From the NCBI RefSeq assembly GCF_030406325.1, contig NZ_JAUEQY010000008.1, forward strand, positions 281,210-345,209: a stretch of DNA of 64,000 nt, in the 5' to 3' direction. The notes under the pieces are model-generated. The model had not been told where the DNA came from, did no database searches, and worked only from the letters and a program-made list of their open reading frames with translations. This stretch comes from Actinomadura sp. DC4. Lineage in GTDB: Bacteria > Actinomycetota > Actinomycetes > Streptosporangiales > Streptosporangiaceae. Of the stretch, positions 16,901 to 26,022 are shown piece after piece; the stretch's first letter is position 1, and every line of letters begins with the position of its first letter. The translations under genes and the position numbers were made by a program.

Positions 16901-19546
16901 TCACAACAGGCCGAGCTCACGTAGCTGGTCCGTCGCCACGCCCCTGCGGGCCCGCAGCTCGTGCTCCGGCATGGCCTGGGCAAGTTTCGGGGCGTTGACG
17001 ATGGTGTGCACCGAATCGTGCACGGCGGAGAACCGGTAGGCGACGTCGGGAATGGCCGGTCCGCCGGCCGCGGTGTAGCTCGCCTGGAAGTGGCGCCACA
17101 ACTCGGCGAAGTCGGACTTCGGCAGGTCGAACATCCGGGAGTACACCTCCAGATCGTGCCGGAACATCTCGACGTCACGGCTCGGTGGAGCGATGCCCGC
17201 TCCGTCCGCGTCCATCGACTTGTCGGAGTTCCCAAGGTCGATGAACGTGACACTGCCGTCCGTCTTGTCGTAGAAGAAGTTGCCGGGGTTCGGGTCGCCG
17301 TGCAAGACGGACGCGGGGCCGGGATCGCGGCGCATCTCGTCCAGCACCTGCCGGATGCCGTCGTGCAGCCGGTCCACCGGGATGCCCTGCGACTCGTAGG
17401 CCTGGCGGTGGGTCACGAGGTGGTCGGCGAAGCCGCTGAGGTTGTCCATGTACTCGCCGAGGTACTCCGGGCGGGCCGTACGCCCCTCGACAAGGGTGTT
17501 GGAATGCAGGTCGGCGAGGCCTTCGGCGATCTTGCCGGTCGCCTGGCGGAGGGTCTCGAACTCGGCCGCCCGATCGCCGGCGGGTGCGTCGCGTACGGAC
17601 TGGAAGTGGTCGACCAGCGCGTCTCCGGGTGCGACGGAGAAGGTGGCCACACCCGCCGGAACCCCCTCTCCGACATGCGCCGCGCCGACGTCGAGCACCT
17701 CCGGTACCCGGAACCGGGTGAACTCGGGGCGGTCGAAGCGCTCGGTCACCGACATCTCGCGGATGAACTCCTCGGGCTTCGGGAACAGCTTGGTGATCGC
17801 CGCGACGCCTTCTCCGGCGGTGTCGCGTACGAGGAACACCGGTGCTCCCGAACGGCCGCGCGGGCCGTCGCCCCCGCCGACGCGGTCGATGGTGACGCGG
17901 TCGGACGGGATGCCGGCGGACCGCCCGGAGAAGTCGGTCAGCGCCGACCGTACCTCCGCCCCCGGGCTCCTGGGCGGGCCTGCGGCCATGGCGGCCAGGG
18001 TGCTCGCATCGGATGCGCCGCCGAGGCCGGGCACCGGCGGCAGCCCGTCCATGTAGGCCCGTACCTGCGGCGCGGCGAGCACGCCGTCGTCGGAGCGAAG
18101 GTGCGTCGCCCCTTCCATGGCCGAGTGCGCCGCGGGCGGGGGCCCGGTGTCGGTGTGCCCGGCAAGCGCTGTGTGGTCGGATGAGGACGTCTCAGGCATT
18201 GGCAGGCCGCCGTCGTGATCGGACCCGAGCAGGGGGCCGTCGCCCACCGTCTCCTGGGGTGTCCGGAAGGCGCCCAAGGCCTCGGCGTTGACGGCCATCC
18301 CACCGGCCATGAGCAGGTCCCTGCCCCAGTCGACGCGACCGTCGTTGAGCGCCGCGTCGGCGCCCACGTTGGCCCCGAAGCCGAGCGCGGTGTTGGTGAC
18401 GATCCGGCCGGGCAGGCGGTTGGCCAGGAAGTCGGCGAACGGATCGCCCGCGGCCGCCGCGTTCGCCAGCCGGACGTTCGCGGCGCCCATCAGGCCGCCG
18501 CCGAGGGCGGCCAGACCCGTGGACTCGGTGAGGTTCTTCCAGTCGAACTCGGTCTGCAGGCCGTAGTGCTCGCGGGTGAGCTGCCCGACGGTGTTGAGGC
18601 CGCCCACGTACACCGCGGCCGCGGCGGCGGTGCGCACGGCCGCGCTGCGCATCATCCGGACCAGCGCCACGCCGACGTTCCTGGTCTCCATGAGCGCCGG
18701 GAGCTGGGCGAGCGCGCCTCCGGGCGCCATCGAGAGGAGCCGTGCCGTCGCCCACAGCGCGGCGAGGAGTACGACCGAGGCCGTGAACTGCGTCTTCGCC
18801 GACCTGATCTCGACGGCCAGGTGACGGCAGTACGCGGCGATCGCCCGGCACGCCCTGGCGATATCGATCAGATGACCGGACCCTGTCTGGGCGAGCCGGG
18901 CGAACGACACGGCGAACCCCTCGATGCCCGCCCCGGCGTTGTTCGAGGTGATGGCCTTCGCGTGTGCGGTCGCCTCGCCGGTGACGTAGTCGACGACGTC
19001 GGCCATGGCGTCGAAGGCCGTCGCCACGGCGTCCATGCCCGCAGCGTCGCCGGCGGGCGGCTTGCAGCCCACGACGAGTTCTTCGAGCAGCCCGAACAGC
19101 CACTCGGTCCCCGGCGGGGGCGGGTCGTCATGGACCAGACCGGCCGTGAACCCGCCGGCGGGCGGCGGCGTCTGCGGCGACCGGGCGCCGCCGAGGTGGA
19201 GGTTGAACGCCGGGTTGTCGCCGTCCGGCTCGGCCTCGGCGTAGATCTGGGCCATCCGCACCGCTTTGACGGCGTGACCGCGCAGAGCCAGCGACAGTTG
19301 CCACAATCCGTCGACGGTCGCGTCGCGGGCGTCGCGGAAACCGATCGACCGGCCCTCGCCGTTGAAGAACACCTGTCCCAGGCTGTCGTTTCCCCAGGGA
19401 GAGCCGAGGCCGTGCAGTGCGGTGACCAGGGTCGACAGCCCGGACGCCAACGCCAGCCCGGCGTCGTCGATGCCCACGGCCGAGGTGACGATCTTGGCCG
19501 GCGTCACGTCCAGATAGTGACCACCGGCCGGGTTCGCTCCGCCCAT
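16901..19546 (-). CDS. WXG-like protein fused to APH-type phosphotransferase domain (candidate polymorphic toxin)
   Basis: I chose ATG 19546 (MGGANPAGGHYLDV), which has AAGGA 5 nt upstream; the protein is 881 residues. The N-terminal 270 residues are helical and resemble the WXG100/ESX-exported modules of actinobacterial toxins, followed by a hydrophobic helical stretch (SVVLLAALWATARLL) and an Ala/Gly-rich region typical of these proteins. A Pro/Ser-rich linker (about 430-560) leads to a C-terminal domain of about 300 residues with kinase/APH motifs: VFLVRDTAGEGVAAITK, SVLHGDPNPGNFFYD (Brenner motif, near 748), and VTFIDLGNSD as the metal-binding Asp. The layout of export module plus C-terminal enzyme is that of a polymorphic toxin whose effector phosphorylates a target. 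The effector call is inferred from motifs. Confidence 0.75.
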   Translation of the reverse strand: MGGANPAGGHYLDVTPAKIVTSAVGIDDAGLALASGLSTLVTALHGLGSPWGNDSLGQVFFNGEGRSIGFRDARDATVDGLWQLSLALRGHAVKAVRMAQIYAEAEPDGDNPAFNLHLGGARSPQTPPPAGGFTAGLVHDDPPPPGTEWLFGLLEELVVGCKPPAGDAAGMDAVATAFDAMADVVDYVTGEATAHAKAITSNNAGAGIEGFAVSFARLAQTGSGHLIDIARACRAIAAYCRHLAVEIRSAKTQFTASVVLLAALWATARLLSMAPGGALAQLPALMETRNVGVALVRMMRSAAVRTAAAAAVYVGGLNTVGQLTREHYGLQTEFDWKNLTESTGLAALGGGLMGAANVRLANAAAAGDPFADFLANRLPGRIVTNTALGFGANVGADAALNDGRVDWGRDLLMAGGMAVNAEALGAFRTPQETVGDGPLLGSDHDGGLPMPETSSSDHTALAGHTDTGPPPAAHSAMEGATHLRSDDGVLAAPQVRAYMDGLPPVPGLGGASDASTLAAMAAGPPRSPGAEVRSALTDFSGRSAGIPSDRVTIDRVGGGDGPRGRSGAPVFLVRDTAGEGVAAITKLFPKPEEFIREMSVTERFDRPEFTRFRVPEVLDVGAAHVGEGVPAGVATFSVAPGDALVDHFQSVRDAPAGDRAAEFETLRQATGKIAEGLADLHSNTLVEGRTARPEYLGEYMDNLSGFADHLVTHRQAYESQGIPVDRLHDGIRQVLDEMRRDPGPASVLHGDPNPGNFFYDKTDGSVTFIDLGNSDKSMDADGAGIAPPSRDVEMFRHDLEVYSRMFDLPKSDFAELWRHFQASYTAAGGPAIPDVAYRFSAVHDSVHTIVNAPKLAQAMPEHELRARRGVATDQLRELGLL

Positions 19547-19907
19547 CCAGGTCCTTCCGTCTTCCCCCCGTGCATGTCGATGCTCGGGAGCAGACTCCGG
19601 CAGCAGGCGGCACCTTACCGTCAAGTCGCTCTTGCCGACTCAAACGATCAGCGGAAACCTGAGAAATGGTCAGCGGACGTCGACGTGATCTCTTCGGGCT
19701 TGAAGTCCACGCGGATGGTCCTGCCGGCGTAGGAGACGTACCACGGAGCGCTGCCGAATTAGGCTGAAACGCATCCGGCGCCGAGGCTGTGGGGCTCGCC
19801 GGCCTTGGCGGTCTCGGCGGAGACCGTCTCGCCGGTGCCTTCCCTCGCGCCACCACTGAGAACGAGGTCCTCGACCGGCGGTTGCCGGGCGGGGACTTCG
19901 TGTGGGG
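19547..19907. other. Intergenic region upstream of WXG-APH gene
   Basis: No gene is supported. It contains the AAGGA ribosome binding site of the WXG-APH gene and presumably its promoter. Confidence 0.3.
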
Positions 19908-20351
19908 TCAGCCACGAGCGGTGGCGTCCCGATGGCGGGGCCGCCCGGGAGCCCGGGCCGGGCCGCACTCCTGGCGGGCATCGAGGACCAGTCCGACCAC
20001 GATGACGGCCGCGACCGCCAGGTGCAGCGCGACCAGCACCAGCTTCGCCGTCGTCCCGACCGCGTCACCGAGCGGGCCCGAGAGGGAGGCGGCGAGCACA
20101 GGCACGGTGATGATCGCCATGACCCGGCCCGGCCGGACCACCCGGCGTTCCAAGACGGCCAGGAGGACCCGGCTCACGACTGCGGCCAGCAGACTCGCCG
20201 CCACGATCGACGCCGGTCCCACCGTCTGCGTGCCGTCACCCGCCCGCACGGTCAAGGTGGCTCCGGCCAGCGGCACCGCCACCACCCAGACCGCCAGGGC
20301 CGCCGCCGGGGCGCCGATCACCGCGAGGACTCTTTCGCGTGAGATGTTCAT
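19908..20351 (-). CDS. Small four-helix membrane protein (DUF6069-like)
   Basis: With ATG 20351 (MNISRERVLAVIG) the protein is 147 residues and has four hydrophobic helices (about 8-30, 45-65, 75-95, 103-125) separated by short charged turns (LERRVVRPGR). This is the plan of the DUF6069 family of actinobacterial membrane proteins. The tail (DARQECGPARAPGRPRHR) is basic and disordered. No neighbour suggests a pathway; the upstream 80 bp could also be read in frame but would add a non-membrane leader. Function unknown. Confidence 0.7.
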   Translation of the reverse strand: MNISRERVLAVIGAPAAALAVWVVAVPLAGATLTVRAGDGTQTVGPASIVAASLLAAVVSRVLLAVLERRVVRPGRVMAIITVPVLAASLSGPLGDAVGTTAKLVLVALHLAVAAVIVVGLVLDARQECGPARAPGRPRHRDATARG

Positions 20352-20901
20352 ACCGCAAAGCCTGGCCCGGCGGGGCGGCCCGCCACATCGGGCATACGGT
20401 CGGACCTTCCACTGCCCGAGTCGGAGCGGCATCCGACTTTAGTAGGTGACGCCATGGACGGTAGGGCGCCCGGGGCTCGAATCCGGAACGGAGCGAACAT
20501 GCCTCGTTCGTCCGCGACCACTACCGTGTCATGGTCCCGATCAGGCCCTCGCCTGCGGACTTGGACACGCGGCAGGTCAGTGACCGGTTTCTGAGCAGGA
20601 CAGGGGTAAACCTGCTTAACGATCAAGGCGTCTCACGATTGGAAGTCCCGGCCTTCGTCTGTTCGTCGTCTAGTGATCGAGTCTTCGTGCGTTCCTCCTC
20701 TCCGCTGCGGCGCAGTGCGGTCGTGCGGTTTCGACGGTGCCGCGACATCGGAGGACGGCTATCCGGGTCCCGCGTCGACGGCGAAATGGCGCCGGCGGCC
20801 GACGCGACCAGGCGACGGTTCGACGAAGAGTTCCTCGCCGGGGACGAATTTCGTGGCCGATCGGACCTACGGCACGAATGGCCAGTTCAAGGAGTAAAAG
20901 A
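20352..20901. other. Non-coding stretch holding the copy-1 junction
   Basis: Apart from the tRNA fragment and a partial copy of a repeat with CACTACCGTGTC (20519-20546), no gene is supported. The end carries the AAGGAG ribosome binding site of the next gene. Confidence 0.35.
20460..20489 (-). repeat. tRNA-Lys 3'-end fragment, copy 1 (att-like)
   Basis: Thirty bases match the T arm and 3' acceptor strand of a tRNA-Lys found also at 22590 and 31551, with one mismatch. The rest of the tRNA is missing and the copy jumps directly to GGAGCGAACATGCCTCGTTCG, which elsewhere (22805-22825) lies about 170 bp downstream of the tRNA segment. This looks like an internally deleted integration junction. Confidence 0.6.
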
Positions 20902-21450
20902 ATGATGTCGAAAATGCTCGCCGTCGGCGTCGCGACCACCTTCCTGACTTACGCAGGAACGGTCGTGGCGGGCGAGTCTGCGGCCGAAGCGTCCACGGTT
21001 TGCCGCGAGGGCGCGATCAGCGCACCGTTCAACCACTCGATCCCGACCGCGCACCGTGCCGGCCAGGCCGTCACCGTCCACACCACCCTGCACGACAAAA
21101 CCGGCACCACCTTCAAAGGCGTGTTCTTCGACTACAGCATCGCCGTCCCCGCCAACCACAATCACTGGGGACCGGCCCCCACCGTTAGTTGGCGCTGGGG
21201 CAGCGGCTCCTGGCACCACCTCGCCCTAACCCGGAATAATGCGAGCCCTGACCACGAGTGGTACAGCCAAGACCAGACCCTTGGCACCCTCAAAGCCCAT
21301 AAGTCCAAGGCCCTGCAATTCAAGATCGCTTTTCACAAGGGCGATCCCACCGGGACGTACGACGGAGTTGCCCTCATCGGCGCACGCACCACCTGTGGAC
21401 AGACACTGCTTGCTGTGGCCGGCGGTCTCGAACCTGCCTACCGTCCTTAG
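20902..21450 (+). CDS. Small secreted protein
   Basis: ATG 20902 follows AAGGAG by 7 nt. The 182-residue product has a Sec signal peptide (MMSKMLAVGVATTFLTYAGT, cleavage probably near ESAAEA-S). The mature domain has two Cys (VCREG and TTCGQT) that could pair, and a beta-rich composition with FKGVFFDYSIAVPAN, VSWRWGSGSWHH and FKIAFHKGDPTGTYDG. It may be an immunoglobulin-like sandwich. No family recognised. No gene lies close enough for an operon. Confidence 0.75.
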   Translation: MMSKMLAVGVATTFLTYAGTVVAGESAAEASTVCREGAISAPFNHSIPTAHRAGQAVTVHTTLHDKTGTTFKGVFFDYSIAVPANHNHWGPAPTVSWRWGSGSWHHLALTRNNASPDHEWYSQDQTLGTLKAHKSKALQFKIAFHKGDPTGTYDGVALIGARTTCGQTLLAVAGGLEPAYRP

Positions 21451-21817
21451 TCTGCAGCCTCGAAACGGTATAAGGTATTGTACGGTTTTTCGGTCTGGGC
21501 CCGCCAAGGCACTCACCAGTTTGGCACAGGAGATTCGCGCCGGTTCGGGCAGACCGAGGCCGAGCCGTACGGCCGTCACCGCTGGAGCAGGTGAAGGGCA
21601 ACGCCGTCCGGTCCGGAAGGATCGCTCGCCTGGCCGGCACACGGTCTCGCACCGAACCGAAATCCTTCTCGCCCCGCCGTTAGATGGCGGACGGCGGAGG
21701 ATGGTTCCGTCCTTTTTCGGCCACGGGCCACGAAAAGTAATGAGCAAACACGATCCTCCGGAAACTGTTACCGTCTCTGGCTGTTACCCCCCCTTTTTTT
21801 CATCACGGAGGAAATCG
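21451..21817. other. Intergenic region between two secreted-protein genes
   Basis: No gene is supported. The 3' part is A/T-richer, contains a C7-T8 run near 21787-21801, and ends in the GGAGGA ribosome binding site of the next gene. Confidence 0.3.
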
Positions 21818-22300
21818 ATGCGTCATATAGCGGCTCTTCTCGCGACGGGGGCCGTCGCAGCAATTGCGGCCATCACAGTTGCCGCCTCGCCCGCCGTCGC
21901 CGCCACCAACACGTTCGGTGGCACCGCCAGCACCACTGCGGGAGGATCCGACCTGTCGGCCGCCGCGACGACCCACGGCTGGAAGACGCACTACACCACG
22001 CCGGCGGGCGTCTCGGGCAAGGGCTCCTACTCGTTCACGAAAGCGAAGCATCTGAAGCTTTCGGGAACCGTCACCGACAAGCGGACCGGCAACTACTACG
22101 CGTGCGTTCGTTTCAAGGCGGTCGACGCTCACGGCAACGGCGTCATCCTGGCCATCAGGAACCCCGAGCACGGCACGACAGGAATGTTCAAAACATACAC
22201 GACCAGCTTCCGCACATACCACCTGTACATCGCCAAGTGCGATATCACGAAGACCTCCAAGAAGCCGAAGGTCACCGGCAAGTGGTTCAAGCGTTTCTGA
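21818..22300 (+). CDS. Small secreted protein
   Basis: A strong GGAGGA lies 6 nt before ATG 21818. The 160-residue product has a signal peptide (MRHIAALLATGAVAAIAAIT, cleavage after SPAVAA). The mature part (about 130 residues) is rich in Thr, Lys and Gly and has a beta-sandwich look: GKGSYSFTKAKHLKLSGTV, TGNYYACVRFKAVDAHGNG, then FRTYHLYIAKCDIT. Two Cys may form a disulfide. It ends KWFKRF and is followed by a strong terminator, so it is monocistronic. Function unknown. Confidence 0.8.
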   Translation: MRHIAALLATGAVAAIAAITVAASPAVAATNTFGGTASTTAGGSDLSAAATTHGWKTHYTTPAGVSGKGSYSFTKAKHLKLSGTVTDKRTGNYYACVRFKAVDAHGNGVILAIRNPEHGTTGMFKTYTTSFRTYHLYIAKCDITKTSKKPKVTGKWFKRF

Positions 22301-22317
22301 CGCAGATCTGCTGAGCA

Positions 22318-22350
22318 GGGGCCCTCGCCCAACGGCGGGGGCCCTTTCTC
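22318..22350 (+). terminator. Rho-independent terminator of the 21818 gene
   Basis: GGGCCCTCGCC and GGCGGGGGCCC form an 11-bp stem (one T-G pair) around a CAAC loop, followed by TTTCTCATTCTC, 18 nt after the stop codon. Confidence 0.75.
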
Positions 22351-22589
22351 ATTCTCGTTCGCACAACGCGGGGGAAGTACGATTCCACGCCGCTCGGCAC
22401 GCGGCCGCAGGCGGGAACGCACCGCCTACGACTGTCTGTGGACTTTCCCGCCTGTACCGCTCCAGAACTCGTCGCAGTGGCGGTGCTGCGGCGTCAGGTC
22501 GCCCAGATCCGGCCCCCACAACGGCCGCACCCTGGCCCCACCACGAAGACCACAGCTCCGCCCATACCGACGAAACAGCAGGTCAAGAC

Positions 22590-22634
22590 TGGTAGGGCGC
22601 CCGGGGCTCGAACCCGGAACCTATGGATTAAAAG
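22590..22634 (-). repeat. tRNA-Lys 3'-half fragment, copy 2 (att-like)
   Basis: Forty-five bases identical to 31551-31595. On the minus strand they read from the CTTTTAA anticodon loop (anticodon UUU) through a complete T arm and 3' acceptor strand GCGCCCT-ACCA. The 5' half of the tRNA is absent, so it is not a functional tRNA but the kind of 3'-tRNA segment used as att site by actinomycete integrative elements. Confidence 0.75.
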
Positions 22635-22793
22635 CCGCAGCTGTGGAGTAATTACCGGGTTTGATCTGGAGAAGGGCGTGCCGGACGATGTTGCTTGATG
22701 TCACTACATGCCATTTGGTCCGTGTCCATTGCTCTATTCCCGCTCAGTCACTCTAGTGCGGTGTCGCGTGCTGCCGGGTTTTACCGCGGCGTA

Positions 22794-22815
22794 CGAGCAA
22801 ACACCGAGCAAACAT
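22794..22815. repeat. CGAGCAAACA direct repeat, arm-type-site candidate
   Basis: CGAGCAAACAC is followed at once by CGAGCAAACAT. The same doublet lies 118 bp beyond tRNA fragment copy 3 (31713-31734). Short tandem repeats beside a tRNA-derived att site resemble integrase arm-binding sites, but no integrase is present to confirm this. Confidence 0.45.
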
Positions 22816-23163
22816 GCCTCGTTCGCCTTCCGGTCCTGATCCGAGGCTGTCGCAAAGGTGAGCGCAGCAGAGCACGGTTGTTGTCTGTGATCGTTCTGTC
22901 TGAGACGACGTTCGGTAGCTGCGTTATCGGCTTTGTCCGGCGCGCGGGGGGACGGCTCTGGTGAATCAGATCCCCGACGGTCTCCGCTTCAGGAGGGACC
23001 GCCAGATCATCCGTGTCCGACGATCCAGCGAGCCGGTGGACCATCACCGCGCGTGCCGACCGCGGCGAGGTCCGGGCCGCGCGTCGTTAGACGAGTCGTT
23101 CCGTGACCTGCATCTTTACCAGGGCCAACTTGTGGGGATTGGGTCTTTCGTTGCTGGTGGATG

Positions 23164-23240
23164 GCCTCTACCGTGTCGAGGTCGTTCCTATCAATGGCTG
23201 ACCTCCGGTTTCTCGAGGCGCCGCAGGTCAGCGCCGTACG
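23164..23240. repeat. Dispersed repeat, copy A (partner at 27706-27780)
   Basis: The segment with CTACCGTGTC, ATCAATGGCTGACCTCCGG and CTCGAGGCGCCGCAGGTC is matched at 27706-27780 (CTACCGTGTC, ATCAATTGCTGACCTGCGG) and in part at 20519-20546. It lies in the same relative surroundings as the tRNA fragments, suggesting that each is part of a repeated element end. Confidence 0.5.
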
Positions 23241-23707
23241 CTGATGTGCATTGGCGCCCGGCGGGGGTGTGGCAATCGAGTGTCGACTAAATGCCCAGAC
23301 CCCTCCCGTCTGAACCTGCAGGTTAGCACTCGAATCCAATATTCGAGCGGCACAGCATCAGGCCAGTCCGCTTAAGGCGCACCTGATCTTGTGGACCTAG
23401 ACCCACTCACGGTCCGGCGCCGTGATCGCCTCGGCGGCATCCTGCATACGCACGCACGTCCGGACGTGGATGACATTTTCGGCACGCACAGCCTTCCTGG
23501 CCGACGCTGCAACGTCGGCCTACTCGATGAACTTCAATCGACCACTCGGGAAGGTAGGCCCTCCCGAGCCCGATCCACAGGTCATGAGCATTGCTTCCGG
23601 CTCGGTGACGAGCACGCTGTTCTGCCCTGGACACGGCACGGATTGGGACGAGGGGCGCCGAGAAGGGGTTGCGGGGCTGCGGGCGAGTAGGGGTATGACA
23701 AATTCTC

Positions 23708-24373
23708 ATGACCAGTCGAGGGGATCCGCTGGTGCACTGCCCCCCCGATAACACGGAACTGACGGTGACAGACCTGACTCGTATGCTGCGGGAGGAACAC
23801 GCGAAAACCGATGCTGAGTTGATCGAGGCGTCCCGTCAGGAGCCTGACCGGTTCACCGAGATTTTCGACCGGTACTACGCAGAGATCCACCGCTACGTGG
23901 ACCGCCGGTTGGGCGCCGACGCCGCCGACGACATCGCCTCGGAGACGTTCCTGGTCGCTTTCCGCAAGCGTGCAGGGTTCGACGCCGATCAGGGCTTGGC
24001 GCGGTCGTGGCTGTACGGCATCGCCACCCGGTTGGTGAGCCGGCACCGCAGGAACGAGGTGCGGCGCTACCGAGCATTGGCCCGGATCGGCGGCGACCCG
24101 GCTATCGAGGGCCATGAGGATCGGGTGGCCGCTCGGGTTACGGCCGCCGGGGTCGGGGCCCGGCTTGGAACTGCGCTGGCCGATCTGTCCCGGGGTGACC
24201 GTGACGTGCTGCTGCTGGTGGCTCTGGCCGATCTCACCTATCCCGAGGTGGCCCAAGCGCTCGGGGTGAAGTACGGCACCGTGTGCTCTCGGCTGAGCAG
24301 AGCCCGTAAACAGATAAGCGCGGCGTTGGGTGGCGCTGATCCGTCGACGCAAATCGACCGTGAAGGGGCATGA
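23708..24373 (+). CDS. ECF-type RNA polymerase sigma factor
   Basis: The product (221 residues at most) has sigma-70 region 2 at about 45-110 (DRFTEIFDRYYAEIHRYV, GADAADDIASETFLVAF with the -10 recognition helix) and region 4 at about 155-205 (ALADLSRGDRDVLLLVALAD, YPEVAQALGVKYGTVCSRLS, the -35 recognition helix-turn-helix). The start is uncertain: 23708 has no good ribosome binding site, and ATG 23783 (MLREEHAKT) is more typical in length. Its stop overlaps the next start (ATGA), coupling it to the single-pass membrane partner, which is the usual arrangement for this SigE-like actinomycete group. Confidence 0.9.
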   Translation: MTSRGDPLVHCPPDNTELTVTDLTRMLREEHAKTDAELIEASRQEPDRFTEIFDRYYAEIHRYVDRRLGADAADDIASETFLVAFRKRAGFDADQGLARSWLYGIATRLVSRHRRNEVRRYRALARIGGDPAIEGHEDRVAARVTAAGVGARLGTALADLSRGDRDVLLLVALADLTYPEVAQALGVKYGTVCSRLSRARKQISAALGGADPSTQIDREGA

Positions 24374-25521
24374 CGATGGATGAGCTGACAGTGGTGGGCG
24401 AATTCTTGAGCGAGGAGCGGCCGGCTCCTGCGCGAACCATCGCCGAGGCCCGGCGGCGCCTGACGGACGAGACCATCAAACGCCGTCCTCGCCTCTACCG
24501 GCGGGACAAGCCGAGCCCGAGGATCGCGGTGATCGCGGTGGCGACCGCGGCCGTGGTCACGGTCGCTGCCGGTGTTCACTACGCGTGGACGACCCGCCCC
24601 TTGTATCACCCCGAGCCGCTCGCCGGACAGACCGGACCGGCCAGCCGTTTCTTGCTCGCGGCGGCCGACGCCAAGGCCCGTCACGTCACCGAAGGACGGC
24701 TGTGGTACGTGCACACGGTGAACGAACGCGCCGGGGTGGTGCACTCCGAGCATGAGCCTGGGGTCCGCTACACCCTTGAACTCGTCCAGGGGCATTACCT
24801 GATTGCAGCCAAGACCGAGGACGGCCTCGGCAAGAACTGGTCCGCCGAAAGCTGGGCCGACCGCGAAGAACAGCTGCACGTCAGGCCGGCCAGTGCCGCC
24901 GACCGCACGGCATGGGACCACGACAAGAGACCTCCTGGGGTGACCCCCGTGGGGCCGACCGATGACGAGGATCCGGATGAGCCGAGGCGCGGACCGACAA
25001 GGTCGGAGGGAGCCGTACTCGATTTCGGCGTCACCCAGGCCCGCAGGCTTCCCTCCGACCCGGCGAAGCTGCGCGCGTGGCTGCTCAACTACGCGACCAA
25101 GTTCGACCACAAACGACTGCGGTACCCGGACCTGTACCTGTTTACGAACGCCTCCTCGCTCCTCATCGACGAGCCGGTCCCTGACCAGGTGCGAATCGCC
25201 ACGTACCGGGTCCTCGCCAGCTTGAAGGGTGTGCGCATCGTCACGGCCACCGACGCCTCCGGCCGTACCGGCCAGGCGGTCACCATGCGAGAGACGACCC
25301 GGGAGAACGGAACCATCGACTGGCAACTCTTCATCGACCCCTCGACGGGACAGCTCACCGCCAGCCAGGCCGTCGTCGTGAGACCCGGCACCGAGAACTC
25401 CGAGCTACGGCCAGGTACCCGGCAGTTCTCCGAAGTGGTGAAGCAGGCCGAATGGACCAACGCGCCGGCCGACCAGTTGAGGCCAGCGTGGGTACGCGCG
25501 AACGAGCCACGAAATCCCTAG
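24370..25521 (+). CDS. Single-pass membrane partner of the ECF sigma factor (CU044_5270-like)
   Basis: The 383-residue protein has a cytoplasmic N-terminus of about 50 residues (LSEERPAPARTIAEARRRL, the short conserved start of CU044_5270-type proteins), one membrane helix near 55-72 (IAVIAVATAAVVTVAAGV) and a large extracytoplasmic domain (YHPEPLAGQTGPASRFLLAA, GRLWYVHTVNERAG, QLFIDPSTGQLTASQAVVV). Members of this family regularly follow ECF sigma genes and are presumed sensors or anti-sigma-like regulators. ATG 24370 overlaps the sigma stop and has GAAGGGG in front. The gene ends before a strong terminator. Confidence 0.85.
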   Translation: MTMDELTVVGEFLSEERPAPARTIAEARRRLTDETIKRRPRLYRRDKPSPRIAVIAVATAAVVTVAAGVHYAWTTRPLYHPEPLAGQTGPASRFLLAAADAKARHVTEGRLWYVHTVNERAGVVHSEHEPGVRYTLELVQGHYLIAAKTEDGLGKNWSAESWADREEQLHVRPASAADRTAWDHDKRPPGVTPVGPTDDEDPDEPRRGPTRSEGAVLDFGVTQARRLPSDPAKLRAWLLNYATKFDHKRLRYPDLYLFTNASSLLIDEPVPDQVRIATYRVLASLKGVRIVTATDASGRTGQAVTMRETTRENGTIDWQLFIDPSTGQLTASQAVVVRPGTENSELRPGTRQFSEVVKQAEWTNAPADQLRPAWVRANEPRNP

Positions 25522-25552
25522 GGATAGCTCAGAACGTCCGAATAGGGGCGCC

Positions 25553-25590
25553 CGTAAGGCTCGTGTGTCCTTGGTCACGCGAGCCTTACG
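25553..25590. terminator. Bidirectional terminator between converging genes
   Basis: CGTAAGGCTCG and CGAGCCTTACG form a perfect 11-bp stem (extendable by GC/GC at the base) with a 16-nt loop, between the stop of the sigma partner (25521) and the convergent NlpC/P60 remnant. Confidence 0.6.
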
Positions 25591-26022
25591 GCGCGATCCA
25601 TCGGTTCACTCGGGTCGGCCAAGTATCGGACTCCGGCCGGCCGGCGGGAGATCTCGGTCAGTCGTCGGGGGAGTCGTACGCCGGGTGTACCACGCCTCGC
25701 TCAGGCTGGAGACCTTCACCACATCACCGGTGTGCGGCGCCTGGAGGAACTTGCCGTTCCCGATGTAAAGGCCGAGGTGCCCAAGGCTGTGGAAGAAGAC
25801 CAGGTCTCCCGGCTGCAGTTGCGACTTGGAGATGTGCCGACTGACGTCGTACTGGTCGGGCACCCAGTGGTTGAGGTTCATGCCCACCTGCTTGTAGGCC
25901 ATCATCGTCAACCCCGAGCAGTCGAATGAGTTCGGCCCGGCACCGCCCACGACGTACGGCTTGCCGAGCTGCGCGCAGGCGTACTTCAGCACCTGTGGGG
26001 CTTCAATATTCGGGTTGGGCCG

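Larger units (their letters stand above)
22635..23707. other. Gene-poor region next to att-like copy 2
   Basis: About 1.07 kb without a convincing gene. It contains the GAGCAAAC direct repeat at 22794 and a repeat at 23164-23240 shared with 27706-27780. Short frames (for example 23391-23690) have no recognisable domain or ribosome binding site. Probably debris of an integrated element. Confidence 0.4.

Noticed and set aside
16864..17253. Longer N-terminus for the propeller protein
   Set aside because: These residues are Ser/Thr/Arg-rich and overlap the WXG-APH gene; ATG 16863 is the natural start.
23391..23690. Hypothetical protein of 99 codons
   Set aside because: No ribosome binding site, no domain, and composition like neighbouring shadow frames.
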